From positions 1 to 42,551 of the forward strand of contig CABYFX010000006.1 of the NCBI GenBank assembly GCA_902518395.1: a DNA stretch of 42,551 nucleotides, given 5' to 3'. Shown here one piece after another: positions 17,850 to 29,002 of the stretch (position 1 is the stretch's first letter; each line of letters begins with the position of its first letter). The position numbers were made by a program, and so were the translations under genes. The DNA comes from an uncultured Pelagibacteraceae bacterium. Lineage in GTDB: Bacteria; Pseudomonadota; Alphaproteobacteria; Pelagibacterales; Pelagibacteraceae. The notes below the pieces were generated by a model. The model was not told the origin of the DNA. It was given only the letters and a program-made list of their open reading frames with translations, and made no database searches.

Positions 17850-19274
17850 TTACTCATTTACGTAAACAGAAACTCCTCTAGAATTTATGTCTACATCAAA
17901 TTTTTTATGAAGAGGAGGAAAAGCTCTCTGGGAACAATCAAGTCTGTCACAAGTTCTACATGATACTCCAATTGCTAATTCAGATTTTTTGTCACTGAGA
18001 TCTAAATTTTCAGTATATACAAATTCTTTAGCATATTTTGCTTCACAACCAAGGCCTATAGATAACATACTTTTTTTTTGTCCATATCTTCCTACACCTT
18101 TTTCAACAGTTTTTGCTATACAAACATATTTTTCCCCATTGGTCATTTTGCTAACTGCTGCTTGAATAACACCTGGCCTTGAAAAAGCTGAGTAAACATT
18201 CCATCTTGGACAGGCTCCACCGTATCTTGGTATCTCTATACCTGATAATGAAAATCTTTTTGAAATATTTCCAGCAACATCTACTCTTAAAAAATGAAAA
18301 GGTATTCCAGGAAGTTTTGGATCTTGTAAACATGTTACTCTATGAGCTACTTGTTCGAAAGAAGTAGCAAATGTATTTTGTAAAAGTTCCAAGTCATACT
18401 TTAATTCTTTACATTCCTTATGAAAAAGAGAGTAAGGCATTAATATTGCAGCACCACAATAATTCAAAAGTGCAACCCTTGTTAATTTTTTAGACTCTTC
18501 AGTTGGAAAATTAAATGTAGTAAGATATTCATCAATTTCTTTTGAGGCACCTTCTTGTGAAATTTGCGCCGCAGCAAAAAGTTTTTTAGTTTCAAGTGAG
18601 AGATAATCAGATAATAATAACTCTTTATCTTTTACTTTATATATTTTTGAAAATGGTTTCCCTTCTTTGGGTATTACATCTTTTACAGTTATACCATATT
18701 CATCTTTTAAAAACTGACATAAGGCAATATATCTTGTTCTGTTGTTTTGTTTTACTTTTTCAAAAATTTCATTAGCAAATTCTTCTAATTTTGGAAAAAA
18801 ATTTTTATTTTCTTGTAAAAAATCTGAAATTACTTCACCAGGAAATGCATTTTTTCTTCCATCAATAATTTTACCTGAAATATTTTCTAATTTGTTAAAA
18901 ATTTCATGATCTTTTTGTTTAAAGTTGTCGCCTAGTTTAATTAAAGCTTTAGCAATTTTTGGATTTGTATTAACTAAATCCTTTACTTCTGGTCCAAGAA
19001 TATCAAGATCCTCAAAAAGTTCATCACCCAACAATTCAGAAATATTATTCTCAAGATTTATGTCTGTCTTGCTTGTAAGATCGGAAAGCTCTATTTTTAG
19101 TTTATCACAAACCCTTAAAAGTAAGTCTCCATCAATTTTTCTTTTTCCACTCTCTATTAGATTTAAATAGCTTGGTGAAATAGACATTTCTTCTGCTAGT
19201 TTGTTAGCTTGAATTCCTAGTTGCCTTCTAAATGCTTTGATTTTTGGACCAATTTTTGTATCAATTTGACTCAT
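17850..19274 (-). CDS. XRE-family regulator with IrrE/ImmA-like and C-terminal Cys-rich domains (ScfR/RamB/PrpR-like short-chain fatty acyl-CoA regulator family)
   Basis: HTH: IKAFRRQLGIQANKLAEEMSISPSYLNLIESGKR; C-terminus GVSCRTCDRLDCSQRAFPP; divergent from aceA. Confidence 0.85.
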   Translation of the reverse strand: MSQIDTKIGPKIKAFRRQLGIQANKLAEEMSISPSYLNLIESGKRKIDGDLLLRVCDKLKIELSDLTSKTDINLENNISELLGDELFEDLDILGPEVKDLVNTNPKIAKALIKLGDNFKQKDHEIFNKLENISGKIIDGRKNAFPGEVISDFLQENKNFFPKLEEFANEIFEKVKQNNRTRYIALCQFLKDEYGITVKDVIPKEGKPFSKIYKVKDKELLLSDYLSLETKKLFAAAQISQEGASKEIDEYLTTFNFPTEESKKLTRVALLNYCGAAILMPYSLFHKECKELKYDLELLQNTFATSFEQVAHRVTCLQDPKLPGIPFHFLRVDVAGNISKRFSLSGIEIPRYGGACPRWNVYSAFSRPGVIQAAVSKMTNGEKYVCIAKTVEKGVGRYGQKKSMLSIGLGCEAKYAKEFVYTENLDLSDKKSELAIGVSCRTCDRLDCSQRAFPPLHKKFDVDINSRGVSVYVNE

Positions 19275-19281
19275 TTTACTA

Positions 19282-19310
19282 TTTGTAAATTTTGTAAATT
19301 AAAATTTACA
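19282..19310. promoter_or_regulatory. Composite operator copy A (direct repeat plus inverted arm)
   Basis: TTTGTAAAT-TTTGTAAAT-TAAAA-TTTACA. Confidence 0.65.
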
Positions 19311-19354
19311 CAAAATTATTCTATTTTACAAGCAAAATCAATTTAATTGTAGAT

Positions 19355-19385
19355 TTTGTAAATATTGTAAATTATAAAGTTTACA
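19355..19385. promoter_or_regulatory. Composite operator copy B (direct repeat plus inverted arm)
   Basis: TTTGTAAAT-ATTGTAAAT-TATAAAG-TTTACA; same layout as copy A. Confidence 0.65.
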
Positions 19386-19546
19386 TGGAAAAAAACAAAA
19401 TTAACAACATCGAAAATAACTACCAAATTACTAATAAAGAAGAGCATTCTGAGCACAATTCAAAAGGTATTTACATTAGAGACGATCATTGCGATTGGGG
19501 ATCTAGCGGAATGAACGAATTTACTGAAGAATACAGCTCAAAATAG
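19385..19546 (+). CDS. Candidate 53-aa small protein upstream of isocitrate lyase (absent from the supplied track)
   Basis: ATG...TAG: MEKNKINNIENNYQITNKEEHSEHNSKGIYIRDDHCDWGSSGMNEFTEEYSSK; non-low-complexity C-terminal half. Confidence 0.55.
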   Translation: MEKNKINNIENNYQITNKEEHSEHNSKGIYIRDDHCDWGSSGMNEFTEEYSSK

Positions 19547-19570
19547 TCATTAGTCATTTCTAGTCATTTA
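19544..19570 (+). repeat. Triple TAGTCAT(T) direct repeat in the aceA leader
   Basis: TAGTCAT TAGTCATTTC TAGTCATTTA. Confidence 0.6.
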
Positions 19571-19590
19571 ATCAAAAGAGAGGGGTTTAA

Positions 19591-20865
19591 GTGTCAGCTG
19601 AGAATATTTCATACGATTTACAAAGATTTGCAGGTATTAAAAGAGATTATACGCCTGAGGAAGTTGAAAGATTAAGAGGTTCAATCAAAATTGAGTATTC
19701 TATGTGTAAAATGCAGTCACAAAAGCTTTGGAAACTGCTTAATACAGAAGCCTATGTGAACACCCTTGGGTCACTTTCAGGTAATCATGCAGTACAACAT
19801 GCAAAAGCTGGTTTAAAAGCAATTTATTTAAGTGGTTGGCAAGTTGCAGCTGATGCTAACAGTGCTGGAGAAATGTATCCTGATCAATCTTTATATCCAT
19901 ATGATAGTGCACCAAAATTAGTTGAGACAATGAATAATTCTTTAGTTAGAGCTGATCAAATTCAACATATGGAAATGATAGATGGTGATATGGATAAAAG
20001 TAAGAGAACTGATTACATGTTGCCAATCATAGCTGATGGTGAAGCAGGATTTGGTGGACCACTAAACGTATTTGAATTAACCAAAAAATTTATTAGAGCA
20101 GGTGCTGCCGGGGTTCACTTTGAAGACCAATTAGCTAGTGAGAAAAAATGTGGTCATATGGGTGGAAAAGTTTTAGTTCCAACTGGAACAATGGTTAGAA
20201 ATTTAAAGGCTGCAAGACTTGCTGCTGATATCGCAGATGTACCATTAATAATTTTAGCAAGAACTGATGCAAATGCTGCAAAGTTAATCACAAATGATTT
20301 TGATGATAATGACAAACCATTTTTAACAGGCGAAAGATCACCAGAAGGTTTCTTTTATGTTAAAGATGGAATAGAGCAAGCAATTTCTAGAGGTCTTGCT
20401 TATGCACCATACGCAGATTTAATATGGTGTGAAACTGCTACTCCAAATTTAGAGGAAGCAAAAAAATTTGCTGATGCTATTCATGAAAAATTTCCTGGTA
20501 AAATGTTAGCTTACAACTGTTCTCCGTCATTTAATTGGAAGAAACATCTATCTGATGAAGAAATTGGTTCATTTCAAAGAAAGATTGGAGAAATGGGGTA
20601 TAAATTTCAATTTATTACATTAGCAGGTTTCCACACTCAGAACATTGCAATATTTGAATTAGCAGAAAAATATAAATCAGAAGGTATGACTGCTTACTCA
20701 AAAATTCAACAGCACGAATTTGCTAGAGAAAAAGATGGATACACAAGTGTTAAACATCAAAGAGAAGTAGGTACATCTTATTTTGATGCAGTTTCAAACA
20801 CAATAAGCTCAGGTAAAAGCTCAACTACAGCAATGGAAGGCTCAACTGAGTCAGAACAGTTTTAG
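19591..20865 (+). CDS. aceA: Isocitrate lyase
   Basis: [14 protein letters not shown] signature, [34 protein letters not shown] start after GAGAGGGG. Confidence 0.98.
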   Translation: MSAENISYDLQRFAGIKRDYTPEEVERLRGSIKIEYSMCKMQSQKLWKLLNTEAYVNTLGSLSGNHAVQHAKAGLKAIYLSGWQVAADANSAGEMYPDQSLYPYDSAPKLVETMNNSLVRADQIQHMEMIDGDMDKSKRTDYMLPIIADGEAGFGGPLNVFELTKKFIRAGAAGVHFEDQLASEKKCGHMGGKVLVPTGTMVRNLKAARLAADIADVPLIILARTDANAAKLITNDFDDNDKPFLTGERSPEGFFYVKDGIEQAISRGLAYAPYADLIWCETATPNLEEAKKFADAIHEKFPGKMLAYNCSPSFNWKKHLSDEEIGSFQRKIGEMGYKFQFITLAGFHTQNIAIFELAEKYKSEGMTAYSKIQQHEFAREKDGYTSVKHQREVGTSYFDAVSNTISSGKSSTTAMEGSTESEQF

Positions 20866-20873
20866 ATGATAGA

Positions 20874-21167
20874 TTGATGTTTACTAGTGGTCTTCTGTTA
20901 ATAGTAAGCTATCTTTTATTTAAATATACAGTTCAATGGATACAATATTATAATCAAACAGATCCTAGGATGCCTGACTCAATATGGCGTTATACCTGTG
21001 ATTATAAAGTTATTGGTATAAGAGATATCTGTGACTTAGATGATAAGCCATTTGTAAGACAAAGAAGGAAAAGAGATAAAATTGTTACAATAATGTATTT
21101 TATTGTGGTCCTTGCTTTTGTATTTTCTATGTATTTTATGGCAAGTTTATTGGGACTAATTCTTTAA
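20874..21167 (+). CDS. Small membrane protein of unknown function (ATG at 20877 is the more likely start)
   Basis: N- and C-terminal hydrophobic segments; conserved-looking WIQYYNQTDPRMPDSIWRYTCDYKVIGIRDICDLDDKPF. Confidence 0.65.
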   Translation: MMFTSGLLLIVSYLLFKYTVQWIQYYNQTDPRMPDSIWRYTCDYKVIGIRDICDLDDKPFVRQRRKRDKIVTIMYFIVVLAFVFSMYFMASLLGLIL

Positions 21168-21878
21168 TTTTTGAATTTGATCCCATGCTGAATTGACAGC
21201 TCTCATTTTAGCTTTGCTTTCAACTATTACCTCTTGAGGAACACCCTTACTTAATAAAAGATCAGGATGATGCTCTTTGCTAAGCTTAATATAACGTTTT
21301 CTTATTTCTTCGATCGAGTCATCCGGCTTACTTTCTAAAACGATATAAGGATTAAGTTTATCTGATGATTTTCTGCTTTCTTTAATTCCATTAATTTGAG
21401 TTTGATTTAATCCAAAAATTCTTGCTATATCTTCAATCATGATTAACTCACTATCACTTATATGCCCATCAGCTTCTGCAATATAGAAAAGAGTATTAAT
21501 TACTTCCTCTAACACATTTATGTTTCCTCTATAAACCTCAGCAATTTGTTTTGCGTAAGGTTCGTATCCAGTACTTTCCTCTTTAGCTTTATTAAAAATT
21601 TTACCAACCTGATCTAATTCACTTTCAGGTATTTTTAATTTATCTTTAACAGCAATTAACTCTTCACGACTAACTTGCCCATCAGCTTTACTTAACTTTG
21701 CCGATAAAACAATTAGAGAGAGAGCAAAAATTTGTTGAGGCTGTGCAAAAGCTCTAAATCCATCACCTGATCTAGCCCTTGACATTTTTCCACCAATTAA
21801 AGATCCTAAAAGCATACCGAAAGGTCCACCAATTGAAAAACCAAGCATTCCACCAATTATGCTTCCCCATATTGCCAT
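21156..21878 (-). CDS. DjlA-like protein: Gly-rich N-terminus, TerB-like domain, C-terminal J domain
   Basis: SKADGQVSREELIAVKDKL, YIAEADGHISDSELIMIEDIA, IRKRYIKLSKEHHPDLL. Confidence 0.85.
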   Translation of the reverse strand: MAIWGSIIGGMLGFSIGGPFGMLLGSLIGGKMSRARSGDGFRAFAQPQQIFALSLIVLSAKLSKADGQVSREELIAVKDKLKIPESELDQVGKIFNKAKEESTGYEPYAKQIAEVYRGNINVLEEVINTLFYIAEADGHISDSELIMIEDIARIFGLNQTQINGIKESRKSSDKLNPYIVLESKPDDSIEEIRKRYIKLSKEHHPDLLLSKGVPQEVIVESKAKMRAVNSAWDQIQKLKN

Positions 21879-22564
21879 TACTCAAAACTCCTTAATTTAT
21901 ATTCCCAATTACCCATTTTATTATATGTTACTTTTAATATTAAATTATTTTCTGGATTATACCAAACATCAAATTCAAATTTTTTTTCTTCAGAAAGATT
22001 TTCATCATTTGATTTAATATTAAAGTGTTCAGTTAAATATTCTTTTCCATTAATGGTAATGTTTTCATTCCCCATTAAACTCACAGTCTGTTTTTTTATA
22101 CTTCCAGATAAAGGACTGATTTGTTTATTAGCTTTGAAAATTTTGTGGTTCCACCAATTCCCAATTATACAATCTAAACTGGCCTCACCTTCATATGATG
22201 ATCCATCAATAATGAATTTATTTATAGATTTATCATAATTTAAATTTACATATTTCTCTTTATCATTTTGAAAAGTATTAGATTTAAAAAAAACTAATTT
22301 ATCATCTCTGTACTTTTCTATTGTTTCACTTAATATCGAAAAAACTGTTATACCAAATAACTCTACTTTAAAATTAGTATAATTTTTTACGACAAATAAA
22401 TCTTCATCAAATTCAAAGAAGTAGCTGGTGCTTCCAATAATTTCATTATTTCTTATAACATCCATCTCAATTTTTTTAAGACCTTCATAATGACTGCTAT
22501 GTGCCATCACTTTAGAAGCAAACATAATAATTATTGATACGGTTATAAAATGTTTCATTTTCAT
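21878..22564 (-). CDS. Exported protein of unknown function (DUF6134/DUF3108-like)
   Basis: Signal peptide; beta-rich sequence with EFDVWYNPENNLILKVTYNKMGNWEYKL. Confidence 0.6.
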   Translation of the reverse strand: MKMKHFITVSIIIMFASKVMAHSSHYEGLKKIEMDVIRNNEIIGSTSYFFEFDEDLFVVKNYTNFKVELFGITVFSILSETIEKYRDDKLVFFKSNTFQNDKEKYVNLNYDKSINKFIIDGSSYEGEASLDCIIGNWWNHKIFKANKQISPLSGSIKKQTVSLMGNENITINGKEYLTEHFNIKSNDENLSEEKKFEFDVWYNPENNLILKVTYNKMGNWEYKLRSFE

Positions 22565-22603
22565 AGATTTTAGTTAAAGAAAGTATAAATAATAGCTAAA
22601 TAT

Positions 22604-23251
22604 ATGTTCCTTACTATCAAAAATATTCCTAAAGTCTCATGGAGTTCTCAAGAGACTTTTAATCTAAAGCCAAAATTACCAACATTATTCTTTCTTTGTT
22701 TTGGCCTTATATTATTTGGTTTTGGCGAAGCATTAGTCGTTATTTCATTTATTGGGAATTCTCCATGGACTGTAATGGCACAAGGAATTTCAATTAATTC
22801 AGGATTATCCATTGGAATTGTCACTTTTATAGTGAGTGTTGTTGTTTTATGTTCATGGTTTTTCTTAAAACAAAAACCTGGTCTTGGTACCATATTCAAT
22901 ATTGTTATCATTGCAGCAATGTTAGATATTACAATTGCATTAATACAAACACCTGAAACTTACATTATGAAATTATTAATGGCTGCAGTTGGTGTAATGA
23001 TAGTCGGTGTAGGTAGCGGTATATATTTAATTGCCAATTTAGGTCCAGGACCTAGGGATGGTTTAATGACTGGTTTACAAAAAAAAACTAACCTACCAAT
23101 TGCTGCTGTAAGATCTTTTATTGAAATTTCTGTAGCTTCAGTTGGGTGGTATTTGGGTGGAACAATTGGAGTTGGAACTTTGATGTTTGCTTTTGGAATT
23201 GGTCCCTGTATTGCTTTAAGTTTATATATTATAGATAAAATAATGAACTAA
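22604..23251 (+). CDS. YczE/YitT-like integral membrane protein
   Basis: Five hydrophobic segments; LGPGPRDGLMTGLQKKT motif. Confidence 0.75.
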   Translation: MFLTIKNIPKVSWSSQETFNLKPKLPTLFFLCFGLILFGFGEALVVISFIGNSPWTVMAQGISINSGLSIGIVTFIVSVVVLCSWFFLKQKPGLGTIFNIVIIAAMLDITIALIQTPETYIMKLLMAAVGVMIVGVGSGIYLIANLGPGPRDGLMTGLQKKTNLPIAAVRSFIEISVASVGWYLGGTIGVGTLMFAFGIGPCIALSLYIIDKIMN

Positions 23252-25074
23252 GTTGCAGTATTTTGTTTTTCGCTTCTTTTTCTTTCGTGAGGGTCAAGAA
23301 TTGCTTTTCTAAGTCTGCAAGATTTGGGTGTGATTTCTAATGCTTCATCAGTATTAAGCATACTTAATTGTTCTGCAATCGACATTTGTCTTACAGGTGT
23401 AAGAACAATATTTTCATCAGTACCTTGTGTTCTCATATTCGTAAGTTTTTTTCCTTTCATAACATTAATTATCATATCGCCTGGTTTAGGAGCTAAACCA
23501 ACAATCATTCCTGTATAAACTGGATCATTGTGTGTGACAAACATTTCTCCTCTGGCCTGCAAATTAAAAATTGAAAATGCAACAGCCTTACCCTGATCCA
23601 TAGAAATTAAAGCACCATTTCTTCTTCCTTCCATATCTCCCTCAAAATCTCCATAAGAGTGAAAAATTCTGTTAATAACCCCAGTCCCTTTGGTTAAAGT
23701 TAAAAATCTACTTGTGTATCCCATTAAACCTCTTGTTGGGGCTTGAAAAATCAGTCTTTTTTTATTTTTTCCAGTATCTTTTAATTCTATTAATTTACCC
23801 TTTCTTCTATTCATAGAATCTATAATCCTTGATGAATATTCTTCATCTAAATCCATAGTAATTTCCTCAATTGGTTCTAATTTTTTTGAATTTTCATCAG
23901 TTTTAAATAAAACTTTAGGAGGGCTTACAGTCATTTCAAAGCCCTCACGTCTCATTTGTGTTAATAATATTTCAAGCATTAGTTCTCCTCTTCCACTTAT
24001 CTCAAATGCATCTTTATTTGAGTTTTCTGAGAAAGAAATTCCAACATTGTTTTGAGCTTCTAAAATTAAACGATCTCTAATTTGAGTACTTGTTAATTTT
24101 TTCCCCTCAGTTCCTGCTAGTGGTGAGCTATTTACTGTTATTTTTATCGACATTGTTGGTGGATCGATAGGTGTTGCCTCAATTGGTTCATTTACCTCTA
24201 AATCACAAATCGTATCTGCTACATTTGCTTTTTCTAATCCTGCTATGACTACAATATCTCCAGCTTCTCCAACTTCAATCGGAACTTTTTTTGTGCCTTC
24301 GTATCTAAAGATTTTTGTAAGTCTACCTTCATCTACTTTTTCACCATTTAAATTGATTGCCTTAATTTGTTGATTTGCTTTTGCCGTCCCTTGTGAAATT
24401 CTTCCTACTAAACTTCTACCCAAAAAATTGTCAGCATAAAGTAGTGTCGATAGCATCGCAAATGGCTTTGATCTATCAAATTCAGAGGGTTTTACGTGAT
24501 CTAAAACTAAATCTAATAGTGGGTTAAGATTTTCTCTTGGCCCATCAATATCCTTAGACGCCCAACCTGATCTTCCACTTGCATATAAAACTGGAAAATC
24601 TAATTGCTCCTCATTAGCGTCTAAACTAACAAACAAATCAAATGTCTCGTTTAAAACTTCATCAGCCCTTTGATCACTTTTGTCTAATTTATTTATAACA
24701 ACAATTGGTTTTAACCCTTGTTTTAGTGCTTTGCTTAATACAAATTTTGTTTGTGGCATGACACCTTCTGCAGAATCTACTAATAATAATGCACCATCTG
24801 CTAAACTTAAAACTCTTTCAACTTCTGCTGCAAAATCTCTGTGACCGGGAGTATCAATAATATTTATTCTAATATCTTTCCAATTAATCGAAGTCGGTTT
24901 CGCAAGTATTGTAATTCCTCTTTCCTTTTCTAATTCTCCAGAGTCCATTAATCTTTCATCAACTACTTCATTCTCTCTAAAAGAACCACTCTGTTTCATC
25001 AAATTATCAATCAACGTTGTTTTTCCATGATCAACGTGAGCAATGATAGTGATGTTTCGAATATTGTTATTCAT
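23248..25074 (-). CDS. typA: TypA/BipA translational GTPase
   Basis: NITIIAHVDHGKTTLIDNLMKQSG, RGITILAKPTS, DTPGHRDFAAEVERVL. Confidence 0.97.
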   Translation of the reverse strand: MNNNIRNITIIAHVDHGKTTLIDNLMKQSGSFRENEVVDERLMDSGELEKERGITILAKPTSINWKDIRINIIDTPGHRDFAAEVERVLSLADGALLLVDSAEGVMPQTKFVLSKALKQGLKPIVVINKLDKSDQRADEVLNETFDLFVSLDANEEQLDFPVLYASGRSGWASKDIDGPRENLNPLLDLVLDHVKPSEFDRSKPFAMLSTLLYADNFLGRSLVGRISQGTAKANQQIKAINLNGEKVDEGRLTKIFRYEGTKKVPIEVGEAGDIVVIAGLEKANVADTICDLEVNEPIEATPIDPPTMSIKITVNSSPLAGTEGKKLTSTQIRDRLILEAQNNVGISFSENSNKDAFEISGRGELMLEILLTQMRREGFEMTVSPPKVLFKTDENSKKLEPIEEITMDLDEEYSSRIIDSMNRRKGKLIELKDTGKNKKRLIFQAPTRGLMGYTSRFLTLTKGTGVINRIFHSYGDFEGDMEGRRNGALISMDQGKAVAFSIFNLQARGEMFVTHNDPVYTGMIVGLAPKPGDMIINVMKGKKLTNMRTQGTDENIVLTPVRQMSIAEQLSMLNTDEALEITPKSCRLRKAILDPHERKRSEKQNTAT

Positions 25075-25111
25075 AATTGAGCTTCTTATACATCTAAACC
25101 TTTAATTGAAA

Positions 25112-25144
25112 ACAAAAAAAAAGGGCAGAAAAATCTGCCCTTTT
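25112..25144 (-). terminator. Intrinsic terminator of groESL
   Basis: Minus strand AAAAGGGCAGA-TTTT-TCTGCCCTTTTTTTTTG. Confidence 0.9.
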
Positions 25145-25169
25145 AAATTTTTTAGTTAGACTTTTTGGG

Positions 25170-26840
<1,671 letters not shown>

Positions 26841-26849
26841 TTATTAATT

Positions 26850-27143
26850 TTATTTAGAAGTAGAGATACCCATAATGTCTGACTCTTTCATTATGCTGTA
26901 TTCTTTACCATCAATTTTAACTTCAGTTCCTGACCATTTTCCAAAAAGAACTTTGTCACCAACTTTAACATCCATTGGTATAATTTTTCCATCCTCAGTT
27001 TTTGATCCACCACCAACAGCAACTACTTTACCTTCTTGTGGTTTCTCTTGAGCAGAATCAGGGATGATAATTCCACCAGCAGTTTTTTCACTACTGTCTA
27101 AAACTTCGATTAATACCCTATCGTGTAACGGTTTAAACTTCAT
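26850..27143 (-). CDS. groES: Co-chaperonin GroES
   Basis: [44 protein letters not shown]. Confidence 0.99.
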   Translation of the reverse strand: MKFKPLHDRVLIEVLDSSEKTAGGIIIPDSAQEKPQEGKVVAVGGGSKTEDGKIIPMDVKVGDKVLFGKWSGTEVKIDGKEYSIMKESDIMGISTSK

Positions 27144-27167
27144 ATTTACTCCTTTAAATTACTGTTC

Positions 27168-27196
27168 ATATAGATGCATGTGACTATTATTTCAAG
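27168..27196 (-). promoter_or_regulatory. RpoH (sigma-32)-like promoter of groESL
   Basis: Minus strand CTTGAAA-N14-ATCTATAT upstream of groES; no CIRCE repeat seen. Confidence 0.5.
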
Positions 27197-27263
27197 ATCT
27201 GGCCTCAAATATATAGATGAGAAAAATCAGGTATTTATTAGATTTTTAAGCTATATCTGAAAT

Positions 27264-28079
27264 ATGAGTAAAAATTTAGAAGAATTAGGCTTAAAATCAA
27301 TATTTGGTGAATATGACTTATTTTTTATAGATATCTGGGGAGTAGTCCATAACGGAATAAAGCTATATGAGAATGCTATAAAAGTTTTAGATGAATTATC
27401 TAATAATGAAAAAAAATTCATATTATTGACAAATGCTCCAAGACCCAACTTAACAGTTATTAATACTTTAAAAAAAATGGGGTTAAATAATTTTTCTGAT
27501 ACAGTTTTTACATCTGGAGAAGCATCAAAAAGATATCTTTTAGAAAATTTTAATAATAAAAAATTTTTTCACTTAGGACCACCAAGAGATTTTGATTTAT
27601 TTAAAACTTTTGAAGATAATAAAGTACTTAACATAGACGACTCGGATTACCTATTATGTTCAGGTCTATTTGAGGATCATGAAGATGATTTAGGATATTA
27701 CAAAACTCTTTTATCAAAACATATAACTAAAAAAATGATATGTACTAACCCTGATTTAATAGTTGATCGAGGAGACAAAAGAGAATATTGCGCAGGGTCT
27801 ATTGCAAAATCATTTGAAGAAATTGATGGTAAGGTGATTTACTTTGGCAAACCCTATCCGCCTGTTTATGAAATTGCGACAGATGTAAATAACAAAAAAA
27901 TATTATGTATTGGTGATAACTTAAATACAGATATAAAGGGTGCTAACATACAAAATTTTGATTCATTGCTTATTACAGGAGGTATACATAGACAAGAAAT
28001 TTCAAAATCATCAATTGAAAATGTACTTAAAAATTATGGAGCAAAAATTAATTATTTTCAGAAAGAATTAAAATGGTGA
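27264..28079 (+). CDS. HAD-superfamily (IIA) hydrolase, TIGR01459-like
   Basis: DLFFIDIWGVVHNG, LLTNAPRP, GDNLNTDIKGANIQ. Confidence 0.85.
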   Translation: MSKNLEELGLKSIFGEYDLFFIDIWGVVHNGIKLYENAIKVLDELSNNEKKFILLTNAPRPNLTVINTLKKMGLNNFSDTVFTSGEASKRYLLENFNNKKFFHLGPPRDFDLFKTFEDNKVLNIDDSDYLLCSGLFEDHEDDLGYYKTLLSKHITKKMICTNPDLIVDRGDKREYCAGSIAKSFEEIDGKVIYFGKPYPPVYEIATDVNNKKILCIGDNLNTDIKGANIQNFDSLLITGGIHRQEISKSSIENVLKNYGAKINYFQKELKW

Positions 28080-29002
28080 AAAAATTAAAGATTTATAATA
28101 ATTTTAATATTCCAAATAAATTTAAAAAATCAATTATTTTAATTGGAAATTTTGATGGCTTACATTCAGGGCATCAAAAATTATTTGAGTTAGCTAAAAA
28201 ATATAAAACGAAAAATAAATCTAAAATAGGTGTTGTAACATTTGACCCTATACCTAAAATGTTTTTTAATACAAAGATTAAAAATTATAGAATATCAAAT
28301 TTTAGTCAAAAGGTAATTTATTTAAAAAAATTTGGTGTTGATTTTTTAATAAATAAAAAATTTGACAAAAATTTTTCCAAAATTACTTACTATAAATTCA
28401 TAAAAGATATTTTATCGAAAAAACTTAAATCAAAGTTTATATTTGTTAGTAATAACTTTAGGTTTGGCCATAAAAGAGAAGGAGATGTAGCAATACTTAA
28501 AAAATATGAGAAAGATTTTGGTTATAATTTAATAAATCCAACGCCTTTGATGAAAAATAAAAAAATAATTTCATCAACAATAATTAGAAAGTTTCTTGAA
28601 GAGGGGAAGCTATCAAAAGCAAATACTTTTTTAAAAAGAAACTGGGAAATCGAGGGAAAAGTTCAAAGAGGTAGAATGATGGGTCAAAAGATTGGATTTC
28701 CAACTTGCAATATCGATATTGAAAATTATGTTATAGCAAAGCCGGGTGTTTATGGAGTAAAAACAAGGATAAATGATAGAAAAAAATTCTATAAAGGAAT
28801 TGCTAACTTAGGTTATAGGCCTACATTTAATCAAAAAAAAATACTTTTAGAGGTAAATATTTTTAATTTTTCAGGAAATCTTTATAATAAAAAATTATCT
28901 GTAGAATTTTTAAAATTTATAAGAGGAGAAAAAAAATTCAAAGGTATCAGTGAATTAAAAAATCAAATTAAAAAAGATATTTTAAAAGCGAAAAAAATAT
29001 AA
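28073..29002 (+). CDS. ribF: Bifunctional riboflavin kinase/FAD synthetase
   Basis: LIGNFDGLHSGHQKLF, FRFGHKREGD, ISSTIIRKFLEEG, GFPTCNIDIE, GIANLGYRPTF. Confidence 0.95.
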   Translation: MVKKLKIYNNFNIPNKFKKSIILIGNFDGLHSGHQKLFELAKKYKTKNKSKIGVVTFDPIPKMFFNTKIKNYRISNFSQKVIYLKKFGVDFLINKKFDKNFSKITYYKFIKDILSKKLKSKFIFVSNNFRFGHKREGDVAILKKYEKDFGYNLINPTPLMKNKKIISSTIIRKFLEEGKLSKANTFLKRNWEIEGKVQRGRMMGQKIGFPTCNIDIENYVIAKPGVYGVKTRINDRKKFYKGIANLGYRPTFNQKKILLEVNIFNFSGNLYNKKLSVEFLKFIRGEKKFKGISELKNQIKKDILKAKKI

